Source: a candidate division TA06 bacterium DG_78
Lineage (GTDB): Bacteria; Hydrothermota; Tepidihabitantia; SM23-42
DNA: 14,764 bases
NCBI GenBank assembly: GCA_001303225.1
Contig: LJNI01000041.1
Span: 1 to 14,764, forward strand
Direction of reading: 5' to 3'
The first letter of the stretch is position 1; each line of letters opens with the position of its first letter. Shown here one piece after another: positions 5,846-13,661 of the stretch. The notes below the pieces were generated by a model. The model searched no databases. It was not told the DNA's origin and saw nothing but the letters and a program-made list of their open reading frames with translations. Position numbers and translations under genes: made by a program.

Positions 5846-8293
5846 TCATTCTTCTCCTCGAATGTCGGTTCCACTTGTACTCGGTGCAACTCCTGTTTCA
5901 CCAAATAATTTTTCGCAAACTTCAATATTATGGCTGGCATTTTCATAGTAAGGTGAATTTGGGAATGAATCAACAACTACCTTAAAATTGCTCAGTGCAG
6001 AACCATAATCTTTCAGATTGAAATAGGATGTTCCGAGATTAAAGTATACACCATCTCGTTCCTTTCCCTCAGGGAAATAGGAGAGATACCGCTCGTACAA
6101 CTCTGCTGCCCGTTGCCAGGATTCTAGGTTAACAGCAGATTCAGCGGCTAAGAGTAAGGCATCAGTCGCAAACGAGGAACTTGGAAAGTTAACAACTACC
6201 TTAAGGAATTCATCGATTGCCGAATGGTAATTCCCTTCATCAAAATATTTGTGCGCGATTTGATATTGACCATCAGCCCCGAGTTCACTGTTTGGGAATT
6301 TTTCGACGAAGAGGCGCATAGCATCAGTTGATTCAAGGCCTTTCCTGTAGTAACACATTTCCATTCCTCTTCGCGCATTTGCCGCCTCGGCTGAAGCGGG
6401 GAACAAGTCAAGGAATTTTTGGAATTCTCTAATTGCCTCATCGAAATTTTGTTCGTTATAGTAACTCTGAGCTGTAGCCAGCTGCGAAGAACGTGCATAT
6501 TCATTTGATGGATGGTTTTCAACGGTCCATCTGAATAATGCACGTGCTCTATCGTATTCTAGAGCCTTGAAATACGTATCCCCGGCGCGGAAACCGGCTT
6601 CTGCAGCGATGGTTAATAATGGGTAAAGGGCAATAAGGTCTTCCCATGATTTAATCGCCTGGGCAAAGTATTGGAGGTTAAAGTAGCACATACCAGCATA
6701 AAATAAAGCAGGGACTGCAGCCCGTTCATCGTTTGGGTAAGTATTATAGAGTGCTTCAAAGGCGTCTAGGGCGTTGATGTGTTCATCTTGGTTATAAAGA
6801 GTATAGCCCAGTCCAAGGTACGTGGCAATGATAAGCGAGGAATCATCAAAGGCAGTTTGACTCATGCTATTGAAGATTTCATATGCTTCTGTCTGACGGT
6901 CTTGATTATACTTTGAATACGCAAGTCCTAACTTTGCATAGGGCATGACCTCAATACCTGAAAAGTCTTTGGTTATCTTGAGATATGCCTTTTCTGCCTC
7001 GACGTAGTTCCCCTTATAGTAGTATGCCTCTGCTAAGAAATAGAGCGTACGTGCGCGCCAGTGGTTTTTTTCCTCGGGAAAATCTTTGAGATACTTACTT
7101 CCAAATGTTACGGATCGGTCAAAGTTTTTCATATTATTTAAAGAATACAAAAGCATGGCAGCAGCAGGCTCACGTAATATTGAGTTTGTATATTTCTGAA
7201 GGAGCAAGTCAAAATATTCTGCAGCGTTCGCAAAATTCCCCATTTCAAAGTACAGTTTGCCAGTCAGATACTCACCGACACTCGAAAGCTCACCCGATAC
7301 AAACATCGTTGATAACTGGGATGCTGAAGTCAGCGCCTGTAATGTGTCGCCAGATGCCAATAATGCATCTGTAAGCTGGAAATTGGCATGAGAGGCAATT
7401 TTTGTGTTTGGATAGTTAGCTCTCACCCGTTGGAATGCACTCACTGCTCCTAAGCCATCACCTAAGTTCGATCTGCATACACCGAGAAAATAATTGCTGT
7501 GGGCAGCGAGTAGATTATCGGAATGGCGAGTCAAGGGGAGGAGAAGTTCTGATGCAGCAGCATAATCACCAGCATGGATTAGTGAAGCAGCCAGGAAATA
7601 GTGTGCGAAATCTGTGAGCGATGACTCTACATATTTCAGTATAAAATCTTTAAATTTAATCCTTGCACCATCAAAATCCCGATTAAAGAAAAGCGCCTCA
7701 GCCCTTGAAAATTCTGCGAGCACTGCAATCGGTGTATTGGGGGCTTCATCGAGGATCTCTTTGAATGACGCCAGGGATTGAAGTGGTTGACCGAGTCGGG
7801 CAAGTGTTTTTCCATAATAGAACTTCGCCTCCAAGAGATCTATTCCTTCTAATTTTTCTCGTGCCTCTTCATAGTTACCTCGGAAATAATAGAGTACCCC
7901 GAGGGCAAAGTTTGCCCTCTCCTCCTGCTGGTACGCCGGATTCTTTAAAAGATTTTGCAGAATACCTTCGGCTTCCTTAAAATTATTCTGTAATATGTTA
8001 ATCAAACCAATCGCATAGAGGCATTCAGGCTCTAGATAAGATAATCTTTTTTTGTTTAATATTTTTTCAAAGTTCTCTTTTGCCTTTCTGTAATCATTGA
8101 GGTTGAAATAACATTCGGCGAGGCGAAATCTAAGTTCGTCTTCGAATTCACTTCCCGAATATTCCCTCAGTAAAGCCTTAAAATAATTTGCGGATTCTTG
8201 ATAATTTTCTTGAAGAAACAGTTGGTGACCGATCTCATAATCGACTACAAGTTGCTGGTAATTAATATTTAAAAGAAATAAAATGAGAAACAT
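5846..8293 (-). CDS. Large periplasmic TPR-repeat protein
   Basis: 815 residues. The start is set at the ATG of 8293, which has AGAAGG at a 6-nt spacing; a TTG six bases earlier has no room for a ribosome site. A short hydrophobic N-terminus (MFLILFLLNINYQQ) suggests export, but it has no lipobox Cys and little positive charge. The rest is almost wholly helical TPR/Sel1-like repeats of about 35-40 residues, with recurring motifs such as A-x2-Y-F-x-L-L-x2-Y and G-x-C-Y-F-N-L-x-Y, for example FEDELRFRLAECYFNLNDYRKA and FAAALYYK-like variants. I estimate 15-20 repeats. Closest analogies are YbgF/CpoB and BamD, and in the type IX system PorW/SprE; none is close enough for a name. It probably acts as a periplasmic scaffold linking the motor downstream with the outer-membrane proteins upstream. 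Confidence 0.88.
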   Translation of the reverse strand: MFLILFLLNINYQQLVVDYEIGHQLFLQENYQESANYFKALLREYSGSEFEDELRFRLAECYFNLNDYRKAKENFEKILNKKRLSYLEPECLYAIGLINILQNNFKEAEGILQNLLKNPAYQQEERANFALGVLYYFRGNYEEAREKLEGIDLLEAKFYYGKTLARLGQPLQSLASFKEILDEAPNTPIAVLAEFSRAEALFFNRDFDGARIKFKDFILKYVESSLTDFAHYFLAASLIHAGDYAAASELLLPLTRHSDNLLAAHSNYFLGVCRSNLGDGLGAVSAFQRVRANYPNTKIASHANFQLTDALLASGDTLQALTSASQLSTMFVSGELSSVGEYLTGKLYFEMGNFANAAEYFDLLLQKYTNSILREPAAAMLLYSLNNMKNFDRSVTFGSKYLKDFPEEKNHWRARTLYFLAEAYYYKGNYVEAEKAYLKITKDFSGIEVMPYAKLGLAYSKYNQDRQTEAYEIFNSMSQTAFDDSSLIIATYLGLGYTLYNQDEHINALDAFEALYNTYPNDERAAVPALFYAGMCYFNLQYFAQAIKSWEDLIALYPLLTIAAEAGFRAGDTYFKALEYDRARALFRWTVENHPSNEYARSSQLATAQSYYNEQNFDEAIREFQKFLDLFPASAEAANARRGMEMCYYRKGLESTDAMRLFVEKFPNSELGADGQYQIAHKYFDEGNYHSAIDEFLKVVVNFPSSSFATDALLLAAESAVNLESWQRAAELYERYLSYFPEGKERDGVYFNLGTSYFNLKDYGSALSNFKVVVDSFPNSPYYENASHNIEVCEKLFGETGVAPSTSGTDIRGEE

Positions 8294-8347
8294 AATCAAC
8301 CTTCTGTGCTTATTTGAGACATAGTATAATCTGTGTCATCCGTGCTT

Positions 8348-9679
8348 TTAATCTTGCGGCAAAAATTCAATTTTTCCTTCAGGTCCTAAAGTTGTGACAC
8401 GTGTTAATAAGTCGCTATAACTAATCGTTTCACCATAGACATCGATTATTATTATTTCGTAATAATAGTTCCCATCGGTAACGACCCTACCTACATCATC
8501 AAGGCCATCCCAGGCTAATCTTAATGGAGGTGCTTCCCAGCCTGCGTATGTCCTCACGATTTCACCATATTGATTCTTTATGAGAAGTTGCCAGCGGTCA
8601 ACATCCCTCTTTGTGTTATAATGTAAATCGAGCCAGGCGACATTTTCCTTACGGCCGGGTGTGGGTGAGAACTGTTTTGGCGTTGCGACAACCCAGGTCC
8701 TAAATCCCCCGAAATGAACGAACACGCCGATTTTATGCCGAGGTGGAAGCAGGTAACTCGACCCATGGTGCAATTCTATTGAATAATCGAAACCAAAGGA
8801 TGATGTGTTGAGATCTTTCTTCATTCCCACACCCATGTTTATAAAATTTCTATCAAAGCCGCCACGCAGCACGAGATATGGGTATAATAGTATGAATTCA
8901 ATACCGAGGTGCGGTTCGATTGGTGTATATTCGAGAATGTTTTTAACAATATCAACTGCAATTATCAATTTTCCTTGATACAATTTCACGGCACCACCGC
9001 CCCTAAATGTTATAGGAAATGTTTCGGTTTCTTCATAATGGGTTAACCTCGGTCCACCAATGTTCTGACAAGCTAAACCAAAAGTCAAGTCACCACAAGG
9101 AAACATGAATAAACCTAAATCACTACCCATGCCCACAGCACCATACTGGGCAATTTTGCTTGTTACAAGTTTAAAATTTGCCCCAAGACTGAATAGTCGA
9201 AACGGCTGGTAAGCATAAGTGAAGATAAAGCAATTCTGGGTAACCCCAAAGCTGGGGTACTCAAATGACAACGTGTCACGGGAATCGATATTACCAGAGC
9301 CATAATTGATAATACCGAGACTCAGTGCCCCCCATTTTTTAGTGGGCAGCGCATAACCTAGATAATTAATGTCTGCGCCATAGAGCATGAGCCGTGATGC
9401 CTTAATATTGTGCGTTAAGAGTTGAGTAATGCCTGCAGGATTGTAGTATACTGCCTCCTGGTCATCAGCGAGTCCAGTAAAGGTCTTACCCATTGCAATC
9501 GTGCGTGGAGTTACACCATAGTTCAAGAATGCACCAGGTATACCGCCATCCTGGGCAAATGAGAAGGAGAGAAACAAGAAGAGAAAAGTAAGAGGCAAGA
9601 AAATTAAATGTTGTATTCGTGATTCGTTTTTCGTATTGCGATTTACGAATAATGAGTTACGAGTAACGAATTCTACCAT
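8348..9679 (-). CDS. PorV/PorQ-like outer-membrane beta-barrel with C-terminal FlgD/Ig-like module
   Basis: 443 residues. After a signal peptide (hydrophobic core 25-41, probable cleavage near SFA-QDG at 42/43), the sequence GGIPGAFLNYGVTPRTIAMGKTFTG...EAVYYNPAGI is the PorV/PorQ start, followed by barrel-like alternating strands to about 325. Residues 345-425 are a FlgD-type Ig-like module (DRWQLLIKNQYGEIVRTYAG, WDG at 390-392) that is nearly the same as in the OmpA-like protein of this operon. In type IX systems PorV is the shuttle for C-terminal-domain cargo; that role is only suggested here. The ATG at 9679 overlaps the stop of the preceding gene by 7 nt and has AGGTG upstream. Its first 24 residues are encoded by a heptad repeat array. 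A TTG at codon 28 would remove them but has no ribosome site. Confidence 0.82.
   Translation of the reverse strand: MVEFVTRNSLFVNRNTKNESRIQHLIFLPLTFLFLFLSFSFAQDGGIPGAFLNYGVTPRTIAMGKTFTGLADDQEAVYYNPAGITQLLTHNIKASRLMLYGADINYLGYALPTKKWGALSLGIINYGSGNIDSRDTLSFEYPSFGVTQNCFIFTYAYQPFRLFSLGANFKLVTSKIAQYGAVGMGSDLGLFMFPCGDLTFGLACQNIGGPRLTHYEETETFPITFRGGGAVKLYQGKLIIAVDIVKNILEYTPIEPHLGIEFILLYPYLVLRGGFDRNFINMGVGMKKDLNTSSFGFDYSIELHHGSSYLLPPRHKIGVFVHFGGFRTWVVATPKQFSPTPGRKENVAWLDLHYNTKRDVDRWQLLIKNQYGEIVRTYAGWEAPPLRLAWDGLDDVGRVVTDGNYYYEIIIIDVYGETISYSDLLTRVTTLGPEGKIEFLPQD
9617..9669. repeat. Inverted array of 7-nt repeats inside the start of the PorV-like gene
   Basis: TCGT cores begin at 9617, 9624 and 9631, and ACGA cores at 9645, 9652 (ATGA), 9659 and 9666. 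All are on one 7-nt grid, with a degenerate unit at 9638. The two halves are inverted relative to each other, as in the array at 421-519, but the unit differs (ATTCGTN instead of ACGCTTN). On the minus strand it is read through by the PorV-like gene, whose N-region becomes TRNSLFVNRNTKNESR. Confidence 0.75.
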
Positions 9680-11022
9680 ACTACACCTACCCTCATCTTC
9701 TTCTCGATAATTGTCTGCGTATGAGTGTAGCCTTTGATGACAGCATAATAGACACCGGTCGCTACTTTCTTATTTTTATCGTTACGGCCGTTCCACGTTA
9801 AGACATTTATACCCGTACGCGACCCCTCAGCGCCGGGCGCGATATTTTGCTTGTGTACCAAATTACCAAATGGATCATAGATGGTAAAAACTAGGTCGCA
9901 CGGCACAGAGAGTGTGTAAATAAACTTCATGCTTTGGCTTGTGTGAACTAAAGGGTTGGGATAGACAATAAAACTATCTGGAGGGATTGATGTATCAGGT
10001 ACAGCCAAGATATTCAGGTAATTTCGGTATGAGGTTATGTTGTTATCTTCTGCCCAAAGATTCTGGTTGTCACCAGGTTGAGTGAAGTGGATAGTAAATT
10101 GTGTTTGCCCATTGGTTAGATTTTGAGGAGGGGGGTTGGAGAATAGAAAATCTGAATAAAGCGTAACTTGATTATCTGATATGGAGGCCGTATTCCACAT
10201 CGAGTCAGTGGCATAAACCAGAACCATGAAGTCATCTAGGGCGCATTGATCATCTGGTTCTCCAGATTTACCGGGCGTGCTGAAATCAACACCTGTTGAG
10301 TCACCCGGCAGATGTATTTCACCAGGTAATAAAACCAGCAACCTTGAATACTCGCCAGGATAGATGTTAATCCGTGAAGAGGTGTCAGTTTTAATTGAAG
10401 CATTGGTTACATCGTGTGCATAAAAATAATGATAGGTCGCGGTTCGGAACGCAAAAGGGAATGCTGCAGTGCCATTATTCAATTGTAAATACTGAGTTGA
10501 GGTAAATTCATCGGTTGTAGAGACCTCAAACGAATCATTTACTGAATTAACTAAATTACTCCAATAGTCAGTGAGGTAGACCGAGATATTGAAATATGTA
10601 CCTGCTTGTTGCGGCATCGCACTACCTATTTTCCCAGTGTCAATGCCAGGATAATAGATTTGGTAAGGAAGAATGGTCAGTAATTTATAAGGAGTACTGG
10701 GATTAAACACTATTTGATTGCTTTCTCCAGTATGCGGTGGTGATGAGAAATCTAGGCAACGGATGCTGTATGTATCGGCAAGAGTTGCGGCAAAGTTGCC
10801 TTGCCATACACCGCTATTAAAAGTGACTGTTTGATTGCCGAATTCTGGTCCTGGTGAGCTAAATACAATGACTGGGCCATTATATGGGTAAATGTTATTA
10901 TTTTCATCGTAAGCATAGATTGTAACAGTGAAGGGATTTCCTACAGTCTGGGGCGAGGAGATTGGCATGAATGCAAAATGGTCGAGTTGTCCTAAAAGAA
11001 AGATTGTAATTAAACTAAGCAA
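9673..11022 (-). CDS. Secreted Ig-like repeat protein with C-terminal FlgD/sorting-type module
   Basis: First gene of the envelope operon. I place the start at TTG 11022 because a perfect AGGAGG (11027-11032) lies 4 nt before it and gives the signal peptide MLSLITIFLLGQ; the frame also extends to a GTG at 11049 with no ribosome site. The 449-residue product contains about three Ig-like repeats. Two align clearly (LLTILPYQIYYPGIDTGK... and LLVLLPGEIHLPGDSTGV...), and a shorter first one begins LDHFAFMPISSPQTVGNPF. The last 101 residues (349-449) form a module of the FlgD Ig-like/type IX sorting kind: DSFIVYPNPL, FTIYDPFGNLVHK, WNG at 410-412, then GVYYAVIKG. This end resembles cargo tails in type IX secretion. 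It is probably an exported surface protein or a structural partner of the machine encoded downstream. Confidence 0.8.
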   Translation of the reverse strand: MLSLITIFLLGQLDHFAFMPISSPQTVGNPFTVTIYAYDENNNIYPYNGPVIVFSSPGPEFGNQTVTFNSGVWQGNFAATLADTYSIRCLDFSSPPHTGESNQIVFNPSTPYKLLTILPYQIYYPGIDTGKIGSAMPQQAGTYFNISVYLTDYWSNLVNSVNDSFEVSTTDEFTSTQYLQLNNGTAAFPFAFRTATYHYFYAHDVTNASIKTDTSSRINIYPGEYSRLLVLLPGEIHLPGDSTGVDFSTPGKSGEPDDQCALDDFMVLVYATDSMWNTASISDNQVTLYSDFLFSNPPPQNLTNGQTQFTIHFTQPGDNQNLWAEDNNITSYRNYLNILAVPDTSIPPDSFIVYPNPLVHTSQSMKFIYTLSVPCDLVFTIYDPFGNLVHKQNIAPGAEGSRTGINVLTWNGRNDKNKKVATGVYYAVIKGYTHTQTIIEKKMRVGVVW

Positions 11023-11061
11023 AAGTCCTCCTATGTTTATTTCTAACACCTAAAAAGGGTT

Positions 11062-11083
11062 AGAGAAGGCTTAAGTCTTCTCT
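11062..11083. promoter_or_regulatory. 22-nt palindrome in the operon leader
   Basis: AGAGAAGGCTT (11062-11072) and AAGTCTTCTCT (11073-11083) pair over 11 positions with a single G-T, with no loop and a CTTAAG centre. It lies between the operon promoter and the TTG start, about 40 nt downstream of the predicted transcription start. A perfect-centre palindrome in DNA fits a dimeric repressor operator; in RNA it would fold poorly without a loop. No T-run follows, so it is not a terminator. Confidence 0.55.
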
Positions 11084-11086
11084 ATG

Positions 11087-11113
11087 TCTGATAAATATAA
11101 TATCTCTGATAAA
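11087..11113 (-). promoter_or_regulatory. Direct repeats TTTATCAGA in the operon leader
   Basis: TTTATCAGA on the minus strand occurs at 11105-11113 and again at 11087-11095, 18 nt apart. A third, partial copy (TTTATCA, 11136-11142) falls within the promoter spacer. The regular placement just downstream of the promoter suggests a protein-binding site, but the tract is A/T-rich and chance is possible. Confidence 0.35.
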
Positions 11114-11128
11114 AATTAAACTGTTTAT

Positions 11129-11156
11129 ATTATAATGATAAATTTAAAATTGTCAA
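11129..11156 (-). promoter_or_regulatory. Consensus sigma-70-type promoter of the envelope operon
   Basis: On the minus strand TTGACA (11156-11151), a 16-nt spacer, then TATAAT (11134-11129): both boxes are perfect. Transcription would begin near 11122, leaving a leader of about 100 nt before the TTG start at 11022. This is the only full-consensus promoter seen in the window, and it sits exactly between two minus-strand operons. Confidence 0.8.
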
Positions 11157-11281
11157 TAGCTGACCTGAAATCGGTTTCAAATCATAGAACAAAAATGGCT
11201 TTTAATCTCAGTGCTAAATTAGATTAATAAGGTGGTCTTGTACCATACCTCGCATCGGCAAATATTAAAGAATTGCAAAAC

Positions 11282-12385
11282 TTAAGAGATGGTATATTTT
11301 GCGATAATTTCTTTTATCTGCACTGGTGTGCTACACAATACATTAATGACCTGGGCATCACGGAAATATCGTTCGACCGGGTAATCCTTCATATAACCAT
11401 AGCCACCATAGATTTGAATCGCCGATGTTGTAATTTCAACTGCTGCAGTGCCACTAAAGTATTTTGCCATTGCTGCAGCAGTACGGAAGTCTTTTTTCGC
11501 GTCTCTCTTCATCGCTGCATCATATAGTAAGAGACGTCCTGCCTCAATTTTTGTTGACATATCGGCGATCTTTTCCCTTACCATTCCAAATTCTATAATC
11601 GGGGTATTAAATTGTATACGTTCTTTTGCATATTTTAGTGCGGCATCAGTAGCACCCTGGGAAATACCGAGTGCGATTGCAGCGAGACAGAGTTGTGCTA
11701 AGCCGAGGATTTCCTGTAAAATTGTAGCACCCTCATTCACTGTGCCGATTATATTGGTAGGTGAAAGTGTACAATTTTCAAATGCGATTTCTGCGATGCC
11801 TGATGCCTTCATACCGATAGTATTGTTTTTTTGAACTCGTTTAATGCCGGTGGTATTCTTCTCGACTAACAAGGCAGTCAAATTTTGTTTCTCTCCAGAG
11901 AATGATAAAAGGATGATAAGGGGACCGTTTGCACTGGAATTCAGGACCAGTAAATTTCTGCCGTTTAAGATATAGTCTTCACCTTCTTTTTTTATTTCTA
12001 TTTCATTTGTTGTGACGTCGGCATAGCCACCAATAATTTCTCCGGTTGCAGCTTGGGGCAAATATTTTTTCTTTATTTCATCGCTTCCAAACTTCAGGAT
12101 TGGATAGGCAAAGAGTGCATTGTGTGTAGCAGTGATGAGGGCAGTGGACGCACAGACCTTACTGATTTCCTCGAGGGTAATGACCAATCCAATAGTATCG
12201 AGGGCTGCTCCGCCCATGTCTTCAGGGATTACCGCACCCAAAAGACCCATCTCAGAGAGTTTTTTAATGTTGTCTCGAGCGAAACTGCATGTTTTATCAA
12301 GTTCGTCCACCTTATCGAGAATAACCTGTTGGGCAAATTTCTTTAATTCATTTTGCAGTAATGTGCATTCTTGATTAAGTTCCAT
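11282..12385 (-). CDS. Acyl-CoA dehydrogenase-like subunit lacking catalytic Glu (predicted non-catalytic partner)
   Basis: 367 residues with the full acyl-CoA dehydrogenase fold but missing key parts. The TExxAGSD flavin/substrate loop is deleted (about 8 residues shorter at 120-125). The catalytic Glu position in the C-terminal helix is C351 (VLCSTPVQI aligned with IYEGTNEIQ). The DxxR motif of the acyl-CoA-binding helix is also lost. It retains ERIQF (255-259) and QIYGGYGYMKDYPVERYFRDA (324-344), which in this family contact the ADP part of FAD in the neighbouring subunit. It follows the active paralogue with a one-base TAATG overlap and has its own AAAGGAG site. The paired arrangement suggests a heteromeric enzyme like the alpha2beta2 FadE complexes of Mycobacterium tuberculosis. 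The loss is not random decay, because the frame and other motifs are intact. Confidence 0.9.
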   Translation of the reverse strand: MELNQECTLLQNELKKFAQQVILDKVDELDKTCSFARDNIKKLSEMGLLGAVIPEDMGGAALDTIGLVITLEEISKVCASTALITATHNALFAYPILKFGSDEIKKKYLPQAATGEIIGGYADVTTNEIEIKKEGEDYILNGRNLLVLNSSANGPLIILLSFSGEKQNLTALLVEKNTTGIKRVQKNNTIGMKASGIAEIAFENCTLSPTNIIGTVNEGATILQEILGLAQLCLAAIALGISQGATDAALKYAKERIQFNTPIIEFGMVREKIADMSTKIEAGRLLLYDAAMKRDAKKDFRTAAAMAKYFSGTAAVEITTSAIQIYGGYGYMKDYPVERYFRDAQVINVLCSTPVQIKEIIAKYTIS

Positions 12386-13545
12386 TATTGCTCCTTTCCT
12401 TGTCTCGATTTCATTCCCATTTCCCTGATGAGTTCAAGGGCAATCACCGCGCGTTGGATCTCATTAGTACCTTCGTATATTTGAGTGATCTTGGCATCAC
12501 GTAACATCTTCTCGACATTATATTCTTTGAGAATGCCATAGGGACCCAAAAGTTCAATAGCATATGTGGTGACCCTCATTGCTACGTCAGATGGAAACAC
12601 TTTTGCAAATGATGATTCCTTTGAAAAGTTTTTTGCACCCGAATCTATCATTCGTGCTACAGCATATATTAAGGCACGTGCTGCCTCTATCTCGATTGCA
12701 AGATCAGCGATCTTTTTCTGGATACATTGATTTTCCAAAAGTTTATTTTTGTACGCAAAATCCAGTGCTGCTTCATAAGCTCCCTGGGCAATACCAAGGG
12801 CAATGGCACCCACGCCCGGTCTTGAGTGATCGAAGTTCCGCATAGTATAGAGAAACCCTCTTCCCTCTTTACCCATAAGATTTTCTTTTGGAACCCTGCA
12901 ATCCTCAAAGACAAGTTCTGTAGTGGTTGATGCCCTGATGCCTAATTTGTTTTCTTCTTTACCAAAACTGAAGCCCGGCATTCCCTTTTCTACTATAAAC
13001 GCTGAAATACCTCGGGCACCTCTTGATTTATCAGTGGATGCCAGTACTACATATACGTCAGCGATACTTCCACTGGAAATGAACTGTTTCACACCATTTA
13101 AGATATGGGAGTCGCCTTCTTTTCGTGCTGTCGTTTGGATATTCGCAACATCACTTCCTGCTTGTGCCTCAGTAAGGCCAAAGGCACAGAATAATTCACC
13201 AGTAGCGATCCTCGGTAAATATTTTTTCTTTTGGTCTTCGTCGGCAAAATAGATGATAGGTCCTGACCCCAGGGCGTTTGCTGCATAGGCGGTTGCAACG
13301 CCAGCGCAGATGCGTGCAACCTCTTCGCAAGCAATACACATATCCATCACCTTTGCACCACTACCGCCATATTCTCTTGGGACGAAGATTTTCAATAAAC
13401 CCTGTCTTCCCATCTCTTTTACTATTTCTGTTGGGAATTCTGCCTTTTCATCGAGTTTGTCCCGCACTGGCAGAACTAATTTTTCTGTAATCTGGCGCGC
13501 CTTTTCTTTCAAAGTTTTTTCTTCGTCTGTCAAAAAATAGTCCAT
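12385..13545 (-). CDS. Acyl-CoA dehydrogenase, catalytic subunit (short/butyryl-CoA dehydrogenase-like)
   Basis: 386 residues. It should introduce the alpha,beta double bond into an acyl-CoA using FAD and pass electrons to an electron-transfer flavoprotein, not encoded here. Motifs seen: FGLTEAQAGSD (122-132, flavin contact), KQFISSGSIADV (153-164), NKLGIRASTTTELVFEDCRVP (199-219), D239-x-x-R242, and the catalytic E358 in QIYEGTNEIQR. The ERxQFGxPI segment is missing: the region reads YKNKLLENQCIQKKIADL, about 5 residues short, with no Arg or Phe. QxxGGxG reads ELLGPYG. Both lost parts bind the FAD ADP moiety across the dimer in ordinary family members, and both are present in the next gene's product. 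The start has a strong AAGGGGG site. Chain-length preference cannot be read from the sequence. Confidence 0.94.
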   Translation of the reverse strand: MDYFLTDEEKTLKEKARQITEKLVLPVRDKLDEKAEFPTEIVKEMGRQGLLKIFVPREYGGSGAKVMDMCIACEEVARICAGVATAYAANALGSGPIIYFADEDQKKKYLPRIATGELFCAFGLTEAQAGSDVANIQTTARKEGDSHILNGVKQFISSGSIADVYVVLASTDKSRGARGISAFIVEKGMPGFSFGKEENKLGIRASTTTELVFEDCRVPKENLMGKEGRGFLYTMRNFDHSRPGVGAIALGIAQGAYEAALDFAYKNKLLENQCIQKKIADLAIEIEAARALIYAVARMIDSGAKNFSKESSFAKVFPSDVAMRVTTYAIELLGPYGILKEYNVEKMLRDAKITQIYEGTNEIQRAVIALELIREMGMKSRQGKEQ

Positions 13546-13591
13546 TCGACCCCCTTACACATGGTTAATCGTTAGAGGGCATGGAAGCCCG

Positions 13592-13654
13592 CCCCGTTAA
13601 ATACAAGATGTTTATTTCTTTGATAAACAACCTCTCTGTCATTATTTAACAGGG
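13592..13654. repeat. Dispersed inverted repeat, copy 2 (CCCCGTTAAAT...ATTTAACAGGG)
   Basis: CCCCGTTAAAT (13592-13602) pairs with ATTTAACAGGG (13644-13654) at 10 of 11 positions. Nested inside is a perfect 7-bp stem, TGTTTAT (13609-13615) with ATAAACA (13623-13629). It shares arms, including the single mismatch, with the copy at 2145-2243. Confidence 0.65.
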
Positions 13655-13661
13655 GCCCGTT

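Noticed and set aside
11023..11049. GTG start of the Ig-like protein at 11049
   Set aside because: No ribosome site precedes it, and AGGAGG lies inside this extension, directly before the in-frame TTG at 11022.
11282..12385. Second acyl-CoA dehydrogenase as a pseudogene
   Set aside because: The frame is intact with a good ribosome site, the FAD-ADP motifs are well kept, and the losses are exactly those supplied by the partner gene.
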